This document shows positions 28,536 to 37,967 of a stretch of DNA of 64,000 bases, piece by piece. Source of the DNA: CAXBNB01 sp040151475 (GTDB lineage Bacteria; Bacteroidota; Bacteroidia; Cytophagales; Cyclobacteriaceae); assembly GCF_040151475.1 (NCBI RefSeq), contig NZ_JBDKWG010000111.1:42222-106221 (forward strand), written 5' to 3'. Numbering within the stretch: position 1 is the stretch's first letter; each line of letters starts with the position of its first letter. The notes under the pieces are model-generated. The model worked only from the letters and a program-made list of their open reading frames with translations. It was not told the origin of the DNA and did no database searches. The position numbers were made by a program, and so were the translations under genes.

Positions 28536-28709
28536 GTTTTATCAGAATTCTAAACCAAAGACATCCTTTCACCGCTAGGGTTGCATCTCAGTTAAAATAA
28601 AGTTAATAAACATTATTTTAGTGCTACTCATTTAATAAATCCCCTATTTACACACTGAGAATAATTTTTTTTTTATCTTCAAACGTAATTAACAATTAAC
28701 TATAATCCC

Positions 28710-30230
28710 ATGCGAAAACTATTTGTAATATTAAGTATTACCACACTTGCGGCAGTAATCATCATTGCAACTTTCTGGATTCCCATACTTTGGAGTCTGG
28801 TCGTAGTTATTCCGATTATTTTACTCGGAATCAGTGATATTTCTCAGACCAAACATACACTCAAAAGAAACTACCCTGTCGTAGGTTGGGGCAGATACCT
28901 TCTCGAAGATTTAAGACCGAAAATATATCAGTACTTCATCGAATCAGAAACTGAAGCTTCCCCTATCAGTAGGATGTATCGCTCAATAGTATATCAAAGA
29001 GCCAAAAAAGCACTCTCAACCAACCCTTTTGGAACAAAGGTAGATGTATATCAGGAAGGATATGAATGGGCCAATCATTCTATGAATCCGCTGGAACATC
29101 ATCAGCTAAACAATCACCCAAGAGTGATGGTAGGAGGGTCTGATTGTACAAAACCATACAATAGTAGTATTCTTAACGTATCGGCCATGAGCTTCGGAGC
29201 TTTGAGTAACAGAGCTATTTTGGCATTAAATGGCGGAGCAAAAATTGGTGGATTTGCCCATAATACCGGTGAAGGTTCCATAAGTCCTTACCATATAGAA
29301 CCGGGAGGAGATTTGATATGGCAAATAGGTACCGGGTATTTTGGCTGTAGAAATTCTGATGGCTCGTTCAATGATGACCTGTTCGCTGAAAAAGCTACTC
29401 AGGAAAATGTTAAAATGATTGAAATTAAAATTTCGCAAGGAGCAAAACCCGGGCATGGAGGAATACTACCCGCAATAAAAAACACGAAAGAAATAGCTGG
29501 AATCAGACATCTGGAACCCCATACTACAGTGATGTCACCACCTGCTCACAAAGAGTTTTCTAACCCTCCTGAAATGTTGGAATTTATCAAAAAACTCCGA
29601 AGACTGTCAGGAGGTAAACCAATTGGTTTTAAATTATGTGTCGGTAACAAACTGGAGTTTACTGATGTGTGTATAGCAATGCAAACATCAGGAATTAAAC
29701 CCGACTTTATCACTATAGATGGTGGCGAAGGGGGTACCGGAGCTGCTCCACTCGAATTTTCCAATTCTATTGGTATGCCATTAAGAGAGGGATTGGCCTT
29801 TGTTGCTGATCAATTAAGAGGGTATAACCTGAAAAAAGAAATCAAAATATTTGCGTCAGGTAAAATCCTGACTGGGTTTGATATGTTTAGAGCATTCGCT
29901 TTAGGAGCGGACTCTTGCTACAGTGCAAGAGGAATGATGCTTTCTCTAGGGTGTATTCAAGCTCTGGAATGTAATAACAACAATTGTCCAACAGGAATAG
30001 CTACTCAGCAACAACACTTGATTAAGGGCCTGGTGGTAGCTGACAAAGAGAAAAGGGTAGCTAATTTTCATGCAGAAACAGTGAATAGTTTTGTTGAATT
30101 TATGGGTGCAACAGGAGTAAATGACCTTTCAAAAATCAAAAGACATCACGTTTACAGAAGAATAAGTCAAACTGAAATTAAAACTTACGCCGAAATATAC
30201 CCTCAAGTTCAATTTGGTGAGTATGTATAA
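28710..30230 (+). CDS. Membrane-anchored FMN/3Fe-4S glutamate-synthase-family protein
   Basis: 506 residues. Two N-terminal transmembrane helices (about 4-45) precede a glutamate-synthase FMN barrel: SAMSFGALSNRAILALNGGAK, HNTGEGSISPYH, QGAKPGHGGILP, TIDGGEGGTGAAP. A CX5CX4C cluster (GCIQALECNNNNCPTG) matches the 3Fe-4S ligands of GltB. The glutaminase and GXGXG domains of full glutamate synthase are missing, so it is a short-form oxidoreductase; whether it makes glutamate is uncertain. It is followed by a strong terminator. Confidence 0.88.
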   Translation: MRKLFVILSITTLAAVIIIATFWIPILWSLVVVIPIILLGISDISQTKHTLKRNYPVVGWGRYLLEDLRPKIYQYFIESETEASPISRMYRSIVYQRAKKALSTNPFGTKVDVYQEGYEWANHSMNPLEHHQLNNHPRVMVGGSDCTKPYNSSILNVSAMSFGALSNRAILALNGGAKIGGFAHNTGEGSISPYHIEPGGDLIWQIGTGYFGCRNSDGSFNDDLFAEKATQENVKMIEIKISQGAKPGHGGILPAIKNTKEIAGIRHLEPHTTVMSPPAHKEFSNPPEMLEFIKKLRRLSGGKPIGFKLCVGNKLEFTDVCIAMQTSGIKPDFITIDGGEGGTGAAPLEFSNSIGMPLREGLAFVADQLRGYNLKKEIKIFASGKILTGFDMFRAFALGADSCYSARGMMLSLGCIQALECNNNNCPTGIATQQQHLIKGLVVADKEKRVANFHAETVNSFVEFMGATGVNDLSKIKRHHVYRRISQTEIKTYAEIYPQVQFGEYV

Positions 30231-30272
30231 TGCCAATAGTTTGTAGTCACTGAAGTAAATCTATTACAATTG

Positions 30273-30317
30273 GCACACGGGTAAATCTAAGTTTAGATTT
30301 ACCCGTGTGCTTTTTTT
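30273..30317 (+). terminator. Intrinsic terminator after the glutamate-synthase-like gene
   Basis: An 18-bp perfect stem (GCACACGGGTAAATCTAA at 30273-30290 with its complement at 30293-30310) with a tiny loop, followed by TTTTTTT. It lies 42 bp after the stop codon. Confidence 0.93.
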
Positions 30318-30570
30318 ATTTCTATCTTCTCTTAACATTCATTAAAATAAATTTTCATTTTCTCAATATGTGAAGAATGTTTTTCCGAACCTTCAAAAAC
30401 ATAGCATCTTATTGAAACTCATTTTTAACTTTTCGCAAAATACCTCTTAGCCAATTAAACCTTCTTGGTATTATTCAGTCTATTTATTAAAAAAATATTC
30501 TTCTGGCACAATAAGTGTTAATTGATACTGTTGTATATTTGCTTAGTTTAGTTATATTTAATATTGGAAT
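30318..30570. other. A+T-rich leader upstream of a small lipoprotein gene
   Basis: Together with the terminator this makes a 340-bp stretch without a previously obvious gene. The only element I see is a TAnnTTTG-type -7 hexamer-like box (TATATTTG, 30534-30541) 30 bp before the ATG of the small lipoprotein gene; no -33 TTG sits at the expected spacing. No repeat or RNA gene was recognised. Confidence 0.4.
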
Positions 30571-30732
30571 ATGAAAATAAATAAACATTTGAAGTTCTGG
30601 ATATGCCTTTCGATGTATATTTTCTTTATGAGCTTTTTAGGCTGTAAGGAAAACACTATTTCTTTCAATCCATTTAAGATTGACAAAAGCGAAGAAATTT
30701 ATGCTAAAAATTCTGAAACATACAAACCTTAA
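30571..30732 (+). CDS. Small lipoprotein, 53 residues
   Basis: A short open frame, MKINKHLKFWICLSMYIFF..., with a charged start, a hydrophobic core and the lipobox SFLGC at residue 25. After the cysteine come only 28 residues, mostly polar (KENTISFNPFKIDKSE). The form is that of a genuine small lipoprotein or entericidin-like peptide. It overlaps the 3' end of moeA on the opposite strand by 29 bp. No function can be given. Confidence 0.6.
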   Translation: MKINKHLKFWICLSMYIFFMSFLGCKENTISFNPFKIDKSEEIYAKNSETYKP

Positions 30733-31918
30733 ACCGTTCACCTTTTCTGTATAAATTCCGATCTGGCAACAACTCCAAAAAACCATTTGATTTTACCAGA
30801 TTAGACAAGTCTCCGGATCCTCCTCCTTCTCTGGGTGACGCAATCAAAACTCCACTTTCACTGACTTGACAATTTACCTGCAAAAAATAAGTAAGCTCTG
30901 GCTCAAAATTAAAATCCTCATCCAAAACAGCATACAATTGCTTCTGACTACTAACTTGTATAGATTTTTGCAGCCATGGAAGAAAATAAACTGTAAAACA
31001 CATAAATGTTGAAATAGGATTGCCTGGAAGTGCAAATACAAATCTGTTCTCTTCCTTTTTTCCAAACCAAAATGGTTTCCCCGGACGTTGTGCAACTCTA
31101 TGGAATAGTTTTTCTACTCCAAGCTGATTGAGCACTTCAGGGATGTAATCAGCCTTGCCTTTAGAAACTCCTCCACTTATTAACAAGACATCAAAATTAT
31201 TGAGTATTTCTCCAACTTTTGACAGCAAATCATCATAGTCGTCCAATAAATGAAACCGTTTGTTTTCAATCTTCATTTCGTTGAGTTTTGCTTGAATCAT
31301 AACGGAATTTGACATCCTGATTTGATGACCCTCAGGCATTCGATTTACTTCTACCAACTCATCTCCTGTAGATATTATGGCAACTTTTGGCAATCTCGAA
31401 ACAAGCACTTTCTCTTTACCTACTGTCGCTAAAACTGCCACATCAGAAGCCGAAAGCATTCTTCCCCTCTCTATCAAACAATCTCCGCTTTTACGGTCGG
31501 TTCCTTGTCTATGTACATTTTTCCAAGGAGTTAAGCCCTGAAAGTTAACTTCTGCATATTTTTTTTCGCCTTTCAGGCTAATATTAAGATCCTCATACCT
31601 CACAACTACATTAGCATTGGCTGACAATATTGCCCCTGTCATTATCTCATGACCAATCCCTTTACCTATAAGCACTTTTTGTCCCTCTCCGGCAGTCTGC
31701 ATATCTGTAATTTCGAACTCTCTGATACCGGATTCAAAATCTTCAAACTTTATTGCAATACCATCCATGGTCACCCTGTCAAATGGTGGAAAATCCCTGT
31801 CAGCAACTATGTCTTCCTGCAGTACTCTACCTATGCAAAATTCAATGGACACTTCCTCGTTTCCCCAATTGGTGGTATTAGACAAAACAATATCAATGGC
31901 TTCTTTAGCACTTATCAT
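30704..31918 (-). CDS. moeA: Molybdopterin molybdenumtransferase MoeA
   Basis: 404 residues. The order of MoeA domains is visible: N-terminal AIDIVLSNTTNWGNEEVSIEF and DRDFPPFDRVTMDGIA (DFPPFxxSxMDG-type motif), the MoCF-binding core VAIISTGDELVE and LISGGVSKGKADYIPEVL, and FALPGNPISTFMCF. It inserts molybdate into adenylylated molybdopterin in the cytoplasm. It is divergent from moaC with an 80-bp shared promoter region, so the Mo-cofactor genes are clustered here. Confidence 0.95.
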   Translation of the reverse strand: MISAKEAIDIVLSNTTNWGNEEVSIEFCIGRVLQEDIVADRDFPPFDRVTMDGIAIKFEDFESGIREFEITDMQTAGEGQKVLIGKGIGHEIMTGAILSANANVVVRYEDLNISLKGEKKYAEVNFQGLTPWKNVHRQGTDRKSGDCLIERGRMLSASDVAVLATVGKEKVLVSRLPKVAIISTGDELVEVNRMPEGHQIRMSNSVMIQAKLNEMKIENKRFHLLDDYDDLLSKVGEILNNFDVLLISGGVSKGKADYIPEVLNQLGVEKLFHRVAQRPGKPFWFGKKEENRFVFALPGNPISTFMCFTVYFLPWLQKSIQVSSQKQLYAVLDEDFNFEPELTYFLQVNCQVSESGVLIASPREGGGSGDLSNLVKSNGFLELLPDRNLYRKGERFKVCMFQNF

Positions 31919-31998
31919 AGCATTTTTTTCTAATTTTATATTTTACAAGCAATTTAAACTGTTTCAACTTTTAGGACACATTTCACATAGGCTTTAGC

Positions 31999-32490
31999 AT
32001 GGACAATCCCGATCAAAATACATTGACTCACATCAACACCAAAAACAATCCGGCGATGGTAGATGTTTCTGAGAAAAAAACAACCAAACGTATTGCTAGA
32101 GCCAAATCTATCGTACAACTCACCACAGAAATAACAAAACTTCTCAATGAAGGTGAAATAATGACAAAAAAAGGGCCTGTATTTCAAACAGCAATCATAG
32201 CCGGAACAATGGCTGCTAAAAAGACCGGAGAGCTAATTCCTCTTTGCCACCCTATCGGGCTGGAAAGTTGTGATTTTGAAATCAATACTAATGGTAATGA
32301 CGTAATTATAGACTGTACATGTTCTGTGATATCTAAAACCGGAGTGGAAATGGAAGCATTAACAGGTGCTTCTGTAGCAGCTCTTACAATTTATGATATG
32401 TGCAAGGCCATTTCTCATAATATAGTCATAAAAGAAACGAAACTTATGGCAAAATCGGGCGGTAAAAATGACTTCAACAGAACCAATTAA
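31999..32490 (+). CDS. moaC: Cyclic pyranopterin monophosphate synthase MoaC
   Basis: 163 residues. Conserved blocks: MVDVSEKKTTKRIARAKSIV, KKGPVFQTAIIAGTMAAKKT, LIPLCHPIGLESCDF (active-site CHP) and TGVEMEALTGASVAALTIYDMCKA. With MoaA it converts GTP to cyclic pyranopterin monophosphate, the first step of molybdenum cofactor synthesis. moaA, moaD, moaE and moeB are not in the window. The next gene starts 28 bp downstream and belongs to the same pathway. Confidence 0.96.
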   Translation: MDNPDQNTLTHINTKNNPAMVDVSEKKTTKRIARAKSIVQLTTEITKLLNEGEIMTKKGPVFQTAIIAGTMAAKKTGELIPLCHPIGLESCDFEINTNGNDVIIDCTCSVISKTGVEMEALTGASVAALTIYDMCKAISHNIVIKETKLMAKSGGKNDFNRTN

Positions 32491-32518
32491 TTATACATTT
32501 ATTTTATATTTCTAATAA

Positions 32519-33658
32519 ATGAAGAATCATATCAAACATGCGAAAATTACAAGATTGGATATCGGTAACTTTCACAAAAATGAGTATTCCATTTTAGGAA
32601 CACCTTGTGGCAATATTAAAAAACTTGCTTTTGATATCATCTCTAACCTTTCGACTGATTACAAAATAGGATATGTTGATGCAGATCATAAAAGTGCCAA
32701 TGAAAATGCTCATAACTCGAACTGTGCTCTGGAATACGGTGCGTCTTTAGAATATATCGACAAAATAAACTTTCATAGATTTGACACATCCCAATCTTTA
32801 AATGAATACGATTACCGACAACACTTTTCATCTCAAGATTTAGTGTTGGTGAATGGGAATCATTTTAAAGCCAAAAAGCAAATTATTGTAATAGACCCAA
32901 AGAAACCACTGGAAAAGAAGCTGGAAAAACTGACCAATGTGGCCTTGGTACTTTTGATTGATGATGAGACTACTATTCCGGATTATTTAAAAGGAATAGT
33001 AGAAAACCTACCCGTTTTGAGTATAGATGAAACTGGTAGCATTACTCAGTTTATTGCCAATCAACTTACTACCAACTTTGCCCCGTTAAAAGGACTTGTG
33101 CTCGCAGGAGGAAAAAGCACTCGAATGAACCGAGACAAAGGAAAAATAGATTATCATGGAAAAGAACAACGGTTATATATGAATGATCTGTTATCCGGGT
33201 TAACAAGCGAAAGTTACTTATCCATCCGTCCTGATCAATCGGAAGAACTTTCAGAAGATGTAAAAACAATTGAAGATGTTTATTCAGGATTGGGTCCCTA
33301 TGGGGCAATATTATCTGCTTTTCAAAAAGATCCAAATGCTGCCTGGCTAGTGACTGCCTGTGATCAACCATTTCTGAATGAAAATACTTTAAAATATTTA
33401 ATTTCTAAAAGAAATCCTTCAAAACTGGCAACAGCCTTTTACAATTCTGAAACTGATTTCCCTGAACCTTTGATTACTATTTGGGAACCAAGAGCCTATT
33501 CAAGAATGCTGTATTTCCTAAGTTTAGGGTATTCCTGCCCAAGAAAAGTGCTTATCAATTCGGATATAGAATTGGTGAGACTGGAAAATGAACAAGTGCT
33601 CAAAAATGCCAATACACCCGAAGAATTTGATAAGATATCAATGAGCTTAAAGTTTTAG
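32519..33658 (+). CDS. MobA-like molybdenum cofactor guanylyltransferase with degenerate MobB-like N-terminus
   Basis: 379 residues. The C-terminal half (from about 190) is a MobA/GlmU-type nucleotidyltransferase: LVLAGGKSTRMNRDKGKI (195-210), the metal-site TACDQPF and GLGPYGAILSAF. The N-terminal 185 residues follow MobB in layout (ILGTPCGNIKKLAFDII, GYVDADHKSANE, DLVLVNGNHFK), but the P-loop reads GTPCGNIK, without the GKT/S needed to bind GTP. It likely attaches GMP to molybdopterin, with the N-terminal part kept for binding. Fourth-quarter CPRKVL may contact the cofactor. Clear partner of moaC. Confidence 0.85.
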   Translation: MKNHIKHAKITRLDIGNFHKNEYSILGTPCGNIKKLAFDIISNLSTDYKIGYVDADHKSANENAHNSNCALEYGASLEYIDKINFHRFDTSQSLNEYDYRQHFSSQDLVLVNGNHFKAKKQIIVIDPKKPLEKKLEKLTNVALVLLIDDETTIPDYLKGIVENLPVLSIDETGSITQFIANQLTTNFAPLKGLVLAGGKSTRMNRDKGKIDYHGKEQRLYMNDLLSGLTSESYLSIRPDQSEELSEDVKTIEDVYSGLGPYGAILSAFQKDPNAAWLVTACDQPFLNENTLKYLISKRNPSKLATAFYNSETDFPEPLITIWEPRAYSRMLYFLSLGYSCPRKVLINSDIELVRLENEQVLKNANTPEEFDKISMSLKF

Positions 33659-33673
33659 CTTTAAGAACTCATA

Positions 33674-35467
33674 CTATATCAAATATTCCTTTTCTCCTTT
33701 GATTGTAATGATTTCATCATCCAACAGTCTGGTAATAAGTCCGATGGATTTAGGTATTTCATAAGCGAAATAATACCTGAGCGTTTGAAGTTTACTTTCA
33801 TAAAAATCCAATGATTGAGAACCTTCATTAATACATTCCATAGAAGCCACTCCAAGTTTGAGCCATTGCCAGCCCATAACTACAATGCCGCTTAATTCCA
33901 TAAACAAATTGGCGTCTGAAAGAAACTCTTCGACTTTACCATCTTGCGCCTTGCTTACCAGCTTTAGTATCACTTCCTGATATTGACCAAACAAATCATG
34001 AAATGATTTTGTATGTGCTTTTAACCTGTCATATTTAATGGCCTGATCAATCGTCTTGTTTATTTCAACGAACAAAAGCTTTGCAGCCTTTCCTTCATTC
34101 AACATAATTTTTCTACCCAAAAGATCCATAGACTGGATGCCAGTAGTACCCTCATACAATGTCGTAATCCTAATATCTCGGTATAATTGTTCCAAAGGAA
34201 AATCCACACAATATCCATATCCCCCCAGACATTGTAACCCGTTGCTCACAGATTCTATGCCTTTTTCTGTAGGAAATGTCTTGACTATTGGTGTCAACAA
34301 TTCTAATAATAAATACCAGTTCTCCCGTTCCTCACCATCAGTTGTTTTCACCAAATCTTCACACTTCGAACATTCAACCAAAAGACTCATAGAACCTTCT
34401 ACCATAGCTTTTTGTGCAAACAGCATACGTCGAACATCTGCATGGTTCAGAATAGATATTGGCTCATCTACAGGATCTTTTGATGCGGGGTTTCTACCCT
34501 GTGACCGCTCCTGAGCGTACTCCAATGAAGCATAATAAGCTGCTGAAGCTATTGCCACACCTGTTGCTCCAACCTCTATCCTTGCGCTATTCATCATTTG
34601 AAACATGTATTTCAGTCCCTGATTTTCTTCACCAACCAAGTACCCGACACAATCATCTTTTTCACCCATCATCAAGTGTGTCGTCACATAGCCATTCTGT
34701 CCCATTTTATGGAAAACACCTGCCGTGGTAACATCATTGGGTTCCAAACCCGCATCGGTCAGTCTCCTTTTAGGAACAACAAAAAGAGAAATCCCTCGTG
34801 CTCCAATTGGAGCTCCTTCAATTTTCGCAAGCATCAGGTGGACTACATTTTCTACCCCTTCATAATCGCCACCTGAAATAAAAATCTTTTGCCCTGATAT
34901 ATTGAAAGTACCGTCAGAATTTCTCGTTGCTTTGGTTGTGATATCAGACAAAGAACTACCAGCCTGAGGCTCGGTAAGTGCCATAGTCCCCTGCCATTTT
35001 CCTGCGCACATTTTAGTCGCATACTTTTCCTTAAGGCTATCATTACCAAATGTGGTAATCAAACGAGCCGCCCCTGCGGTGAGCATGGTATATCCGATCC
35101 CAGAACTATTTGCCGCTATGTAAATAGTCTCTACCATATTCCCAACCATACCGGGCAACTGCATACCCCCGGATTCGAAAGCCTGAGACGCATTGATCCA
35201 TCCGGAAGCTCCAAGTTCGCTCAAAACTTTATACACTTGTGGATGTACCTGCACCTTTCCATTTTCATACTTCACCCCCTGTCTATCCATTTCTGTGAAA
35301 AATGGAAAGAGCTCCTTATCCGCAAAATCCTTAGCTGAATCAATCATCATATCGACCGATTCTTGTGAATATTCGAAGAAATAGTCCTTTTCAAAAAGCT
35401 CCTGTACATTATGCACGTTGTACAATAAAAACTTTATGTGCTCAATACTGATATATTTATTAGCCAT
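33674..35467 (-). CDS. Acyl-CoA dehydrogenase, long form with extra C-terminal domain
   Basis: 597 residues, about 200 longer than classic acyl-CoA dehydrogenases, as in the FadE12/DmdC-like group. Visible: the FAD/substrate segment MALTEPQAGSSLSDITTKA, the KIFISGGD beta strand, SARIEVGATGVAIASAAYY, LGGYGYCVDFPLEQLYRDIRI, and the catalytic Glu in TLYEGTTGIQSMDL. The C-terminal 130 residues are the extra helical domain. It oxidises a fatty or branched acyl-CoA, passing electrons to ETF. No other beta-oxidation gene is adjacent. Confidence 0.92.
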   Translation of the reverse strand: MANKYISIEHIKFLLYNVHNVQELFEKDYFFEYSQESVDMMIDSAKDFADKELFPFFTEMDRQGVKYENGKVQVHPQVYKVLSELGASGWINASQAFESGGMQLPGMVGNMVETIYIAANSSGIGYTMLTAGAARLITTFGNDSLKEKYATKMCAGKWQGTMALTEPQAGSSLSDITTKATRNSDGTFNISGQKIFISGGDYEGVENVVHLMLAKIEGAPIGARGISLFVVPKRRLTDAGLEPNDVTTAGVFHKMGQNGYVTTHLMMGEKDDCVGYLVGEENQGLKYMFQMMNSARIEVGATGVAIASAAYYASLEYAQERSQGRNPASKDPVDEPISILNHADVRRMLFAQKAMVEGSMSLLVECSKCEDLVKTTDGEERENWYLLLELLTPIVKTFPTEKGIESVSNGLQCLGGYGYCVDFPLEQLYRDIRITTLYEGTTGIQSMDLLGRKIMLNEGKAAKLLFVEINKTIDQAIKYDRLKAHTKSFHDLFGQYQEVILKLVSKAQDGKVEEFLSDANLFMELSGIVVMGWQWLKLGVASMECINEGSQSLDFYESKLQTLRYYFAYEIPKSIGLITRLLDDEIITIKGEKEYLI

Positions 35468-35664
35468 TTGTAATTCTGTTTTGAATAGGTACTAAAATTA
35501 GTGGCTATTCAACCAAATACAAAACAATAAGATTGAAATACTGTAAATGTCAATTTTTGATCAAGAATTCAAACTACTCATCAATGCATTTTATTTTTAA
35601 TAACTCATATTTGCAGATACTAAAAACGTGTCTTTATATCTTTATAATTCCAAAAACCTAAGAT

Positions 35665-36558
35665 TTGAATTGGTTAGTTAAAAGTTTAAAAAAAACTTAC
35701 CTCCTATATTGCCAGCTATTTCTATCTGATGAAGCCTTTATAAAGCGACATTCTAAAAGATTCTTAGGTTACAAAGTCAACCTCAACAATCCCAAAACCT
35801 TAAACGAAAAAATTCAATGGTTGAAATTGAATGACCGAACACCTCTCCACACTATTTGTACTGACAAATATCTGGCTCGCAATTATATAATAAAAAAAGT
35901 AGGTGCAGATCACTTGGTTCCTTTGGTTTTTGAAACAAAAGACCCTGAAAAAATCAATTCGGAAACTCTTCCTGACTATCCGGTAATTATTAAAACGAAT
36001 CACGACAGTGGTGGAATTATAGTAATTGAAGATAAAAATCAGGCAGACTGGAAGTCCATAAGGGAAAAGCTGAAAAGAAAATTAAAAATAAATTTTTTCT
36101 TTCCCCACAGGCAATGGTCATACAAAAACATAGAAAAACGAATAATTGTTGAGCATTTTTTGATTGATAGTAAAAAGAAATTCCCCGACGATATCAGGGT
36201 TCATTGTTTCAACGGAAAACCTGGTTTCATAACTATAGATTCCGGGCGTTTTGGAGATATGAAAAGTGGTATGTACGATTTGGAGTGGAATTATCTGGAT
36301 TGCGAGTGGACAGACCCTCCGGCTACACCAGTTAAAAAACCAGAAAAGATGGGTGACATATTAGAACTGGCTGCAAAACTTTCTGAAAATTTTATATACG
36401 TCAGAACAGATTTTTATATCGTTCAGAATAAAATTTACGTAGGTGAACTCACTTTTTATCCATGTGCAGGATGGAAACCTTTTAAACCTGAAAAATGGGA
36501 TCGTATATTTGGTGAAATGCTACACCTGCCCACCAGGAAAGGCAAGAGTAGCATTTAA
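35665..36558 (+). CDS. TupA-like ATP-grasp protein
   Basis: 297 residues. The start is TTG: a TAA stops the frame two codons upstream and no ATG occurs before the conserved region. Family hallmarks of the TupA-like ATPgrasp domain (PF14305): NNPKTLNEKIQWLKLNDRTP, CTDKYLARNYI, YPVIIKTNHDSGG, IIVEHFL, DDIRVHCFNGKP, VRTDFYIVQNKIYVGELTFYPCAGW. Members ligate amino-acid- or polyglutamate-like groups to cell-surface glycans, usually in capsule or teichuronopeptide loci. Here it stands alone, so its acceptor is unknown. Confidence 0.87.
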   Translation: MNWLVKSLKKTYLLYCQLFLSDEAFIKRHSKRFLGYKVNLNNPKTLNEKIQWLKLNDRTPLHTICTDKYLARNYIIKKVGADHLVPLVFETKDPEKINSETLPDYPVIIKTNHDSGGIIVIEDKNQADWKSIREKLKRKLKINFFFPHRQWSYKNIEKRIIVEHFLIDSKKKFPDDIRVHCFNGKPGFITIDSGRFGDMKSGMYDLEWNYLDCEWTDPPATPVKKPEKMGDILELAAKLSENFIYVRTDFYIVQNKIYVGELTFYPCAGWKPFKPEKWDRIFGEMLHLPTRKGKSSI

Positions 36559-36675
36559 AAACACTCCAACCCAAAAATTAGAGAAAACAACATGTTAAGA
36601 ATCGATATCTAAATAACAAGTAATTGACTTACTTAACAAGTTAAATTAAAGTACTCAATAAATAAGTTTTACCAA

Positions 36676-37674
36676 TCAAAGACTTACCCACTTGCCTTCT
36701 CTCGAACTCAACACTATGGCATCAATTATTTTCATATTTCCTAATGCATCATTCATATAGCCGTGCATATCGGTATCATCCAAAATACATTTGGCAAAAG
36801 CATCCGCTTCCAGCGTGTATTGATCTGCCGCAGCAAGTATGAATAACTCTTCGTGCTCTTTGGTGCGCAACCAAACTTTACATGGTTTGTCCGGCGGTGC
36901 ATTTACAGGTATTTCCACTTCTATGACACCTTCCGTTCCATATATATTGCATCGCTGGTAGGGAATCAACTGCGTGGCACAAGTAAATGTAGAAGTCTTT
37001 CCTTCACCAAAAGCCAGAATCGCTGAAGCCATTCGGTCTGTACCAAATTCCGGATCACGCTCCATGATACCTGTGACTCTTAAAGGCTCTTTACCAAACA
37101 CAAACTTTGGTAGAGAAATGCAATAACACCCAATATCCATCATTGCTCCACCTCCCACTTCTACACGGTTTCGGATATTGCTTGTATCAACATTGTAGTA
37201 GGAGAAAAAAGTATTAACAGTTTTCACTTCTCCTATCGCATTCTTACCTAAAAGCTCTTTTACTTTCAACCACTGAGGATGAAACCTATACATAAAAGCC
37301 TCCATCAATTTCAGTTTGGGGTGCTTCACAGCTTCATCCAGAAGCATTCTTGTTTCACCAGCATTCAAACCAACGGGTTTTTCACACAATACATGTTTTC
37401 CGGCTTGTAGTGCTTTTATAGTCCATTCTACATGCATGTGATTGGGTAGTGGATTATACACCGCATCAATATCAGGATCATTGATCAGGTCTTCATAAGA
37501 CGAATGCACCTTGTCTATATCATTTTCCGATGCAATTTCCTGAGCCCTTTCTGTATTAGCAGAACCAATAGCTACTATTTTACCCAATTCTGATTTTTGC
37601 ATTGCAGGAATCACCTTTTGCCAACCTATCTTAGCCGTACTGATCACACCCCATTTTATTTGCCTCTTTGTCAT
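36676..37674 (-). CDS. Gfo/Idh/MocA-family oxidoreductase, cytoplasmic
   Basis: 332 residues with no signal peptide. The NAD(P) Rossmann domain begins at IKWGVISTAKIGWQKVIPAM (the glycine motif is replaced by GVISTAKIG), with the catalytic-loop motif HVLCEKPVGLN (EKP) near residue 96 and VEVGGGAMMDIGCYCISLPKFVFG in the C-terminal half. It resembles dTDP-/UDP-sugar or dihydrodiol-type dehydrogenases of the family, and oxidises or reduces a sugar or sugar alcohol. Unlike the other family members in this window it is not exported. Confidence 0.92.
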   Translation of the reverse strand: MTKRQIKWGVISTAKIGWQKVIPAMQKSELGKIVAIGSANTERAQEIASENDIDKVHSSYEDLINDPDIDAVYNPLPNHMHVEWTIKALQAGKHVLCEKPVGLNAGETRMLLDEAVKHPKLKLMEAFMYRFHPQWLKVKELLGKNAIGEVKTVNTFFSYYNVDTSNIRNRVEVGGGAMMDIGCYCISLPKFVFGKEPLRVTGIMERDPEFGTDRMASAILAFGEGKTSTFTCATQLIPYQRCNIYGTEGVIEVEIPVNAPPDKPCKVWLRTKEHEELFILAAADQYTLEADAFAKCILDDTDMHGYMNDALGNMKIIDAIVLSSREGKWVSL

Positions 37675-37967
37675 AATATGAAATTAAAATAATATTTCAG
37701 AAAGCTATAGTCAACGAAGAATTTCTTGACTTACTTCATCACTACTTTGTTTTTTTAGTCTTTAAAATAGAAACTTAAATTAACAAATTCATTTCAACAA
37801 TTCCATCAACAACTCAAATTGAAGTATTCTAAAAATTAAGTGACGAACTATTGAAGTATCATTTTTCACCAAAAGATATAATTCTATTTCAATCTTTGTT
37901 AGATGCGATCCTGATGAAAGGATAGTGCTATAAAAACACTAACAAAATCTAATTACATACTCTCGAT

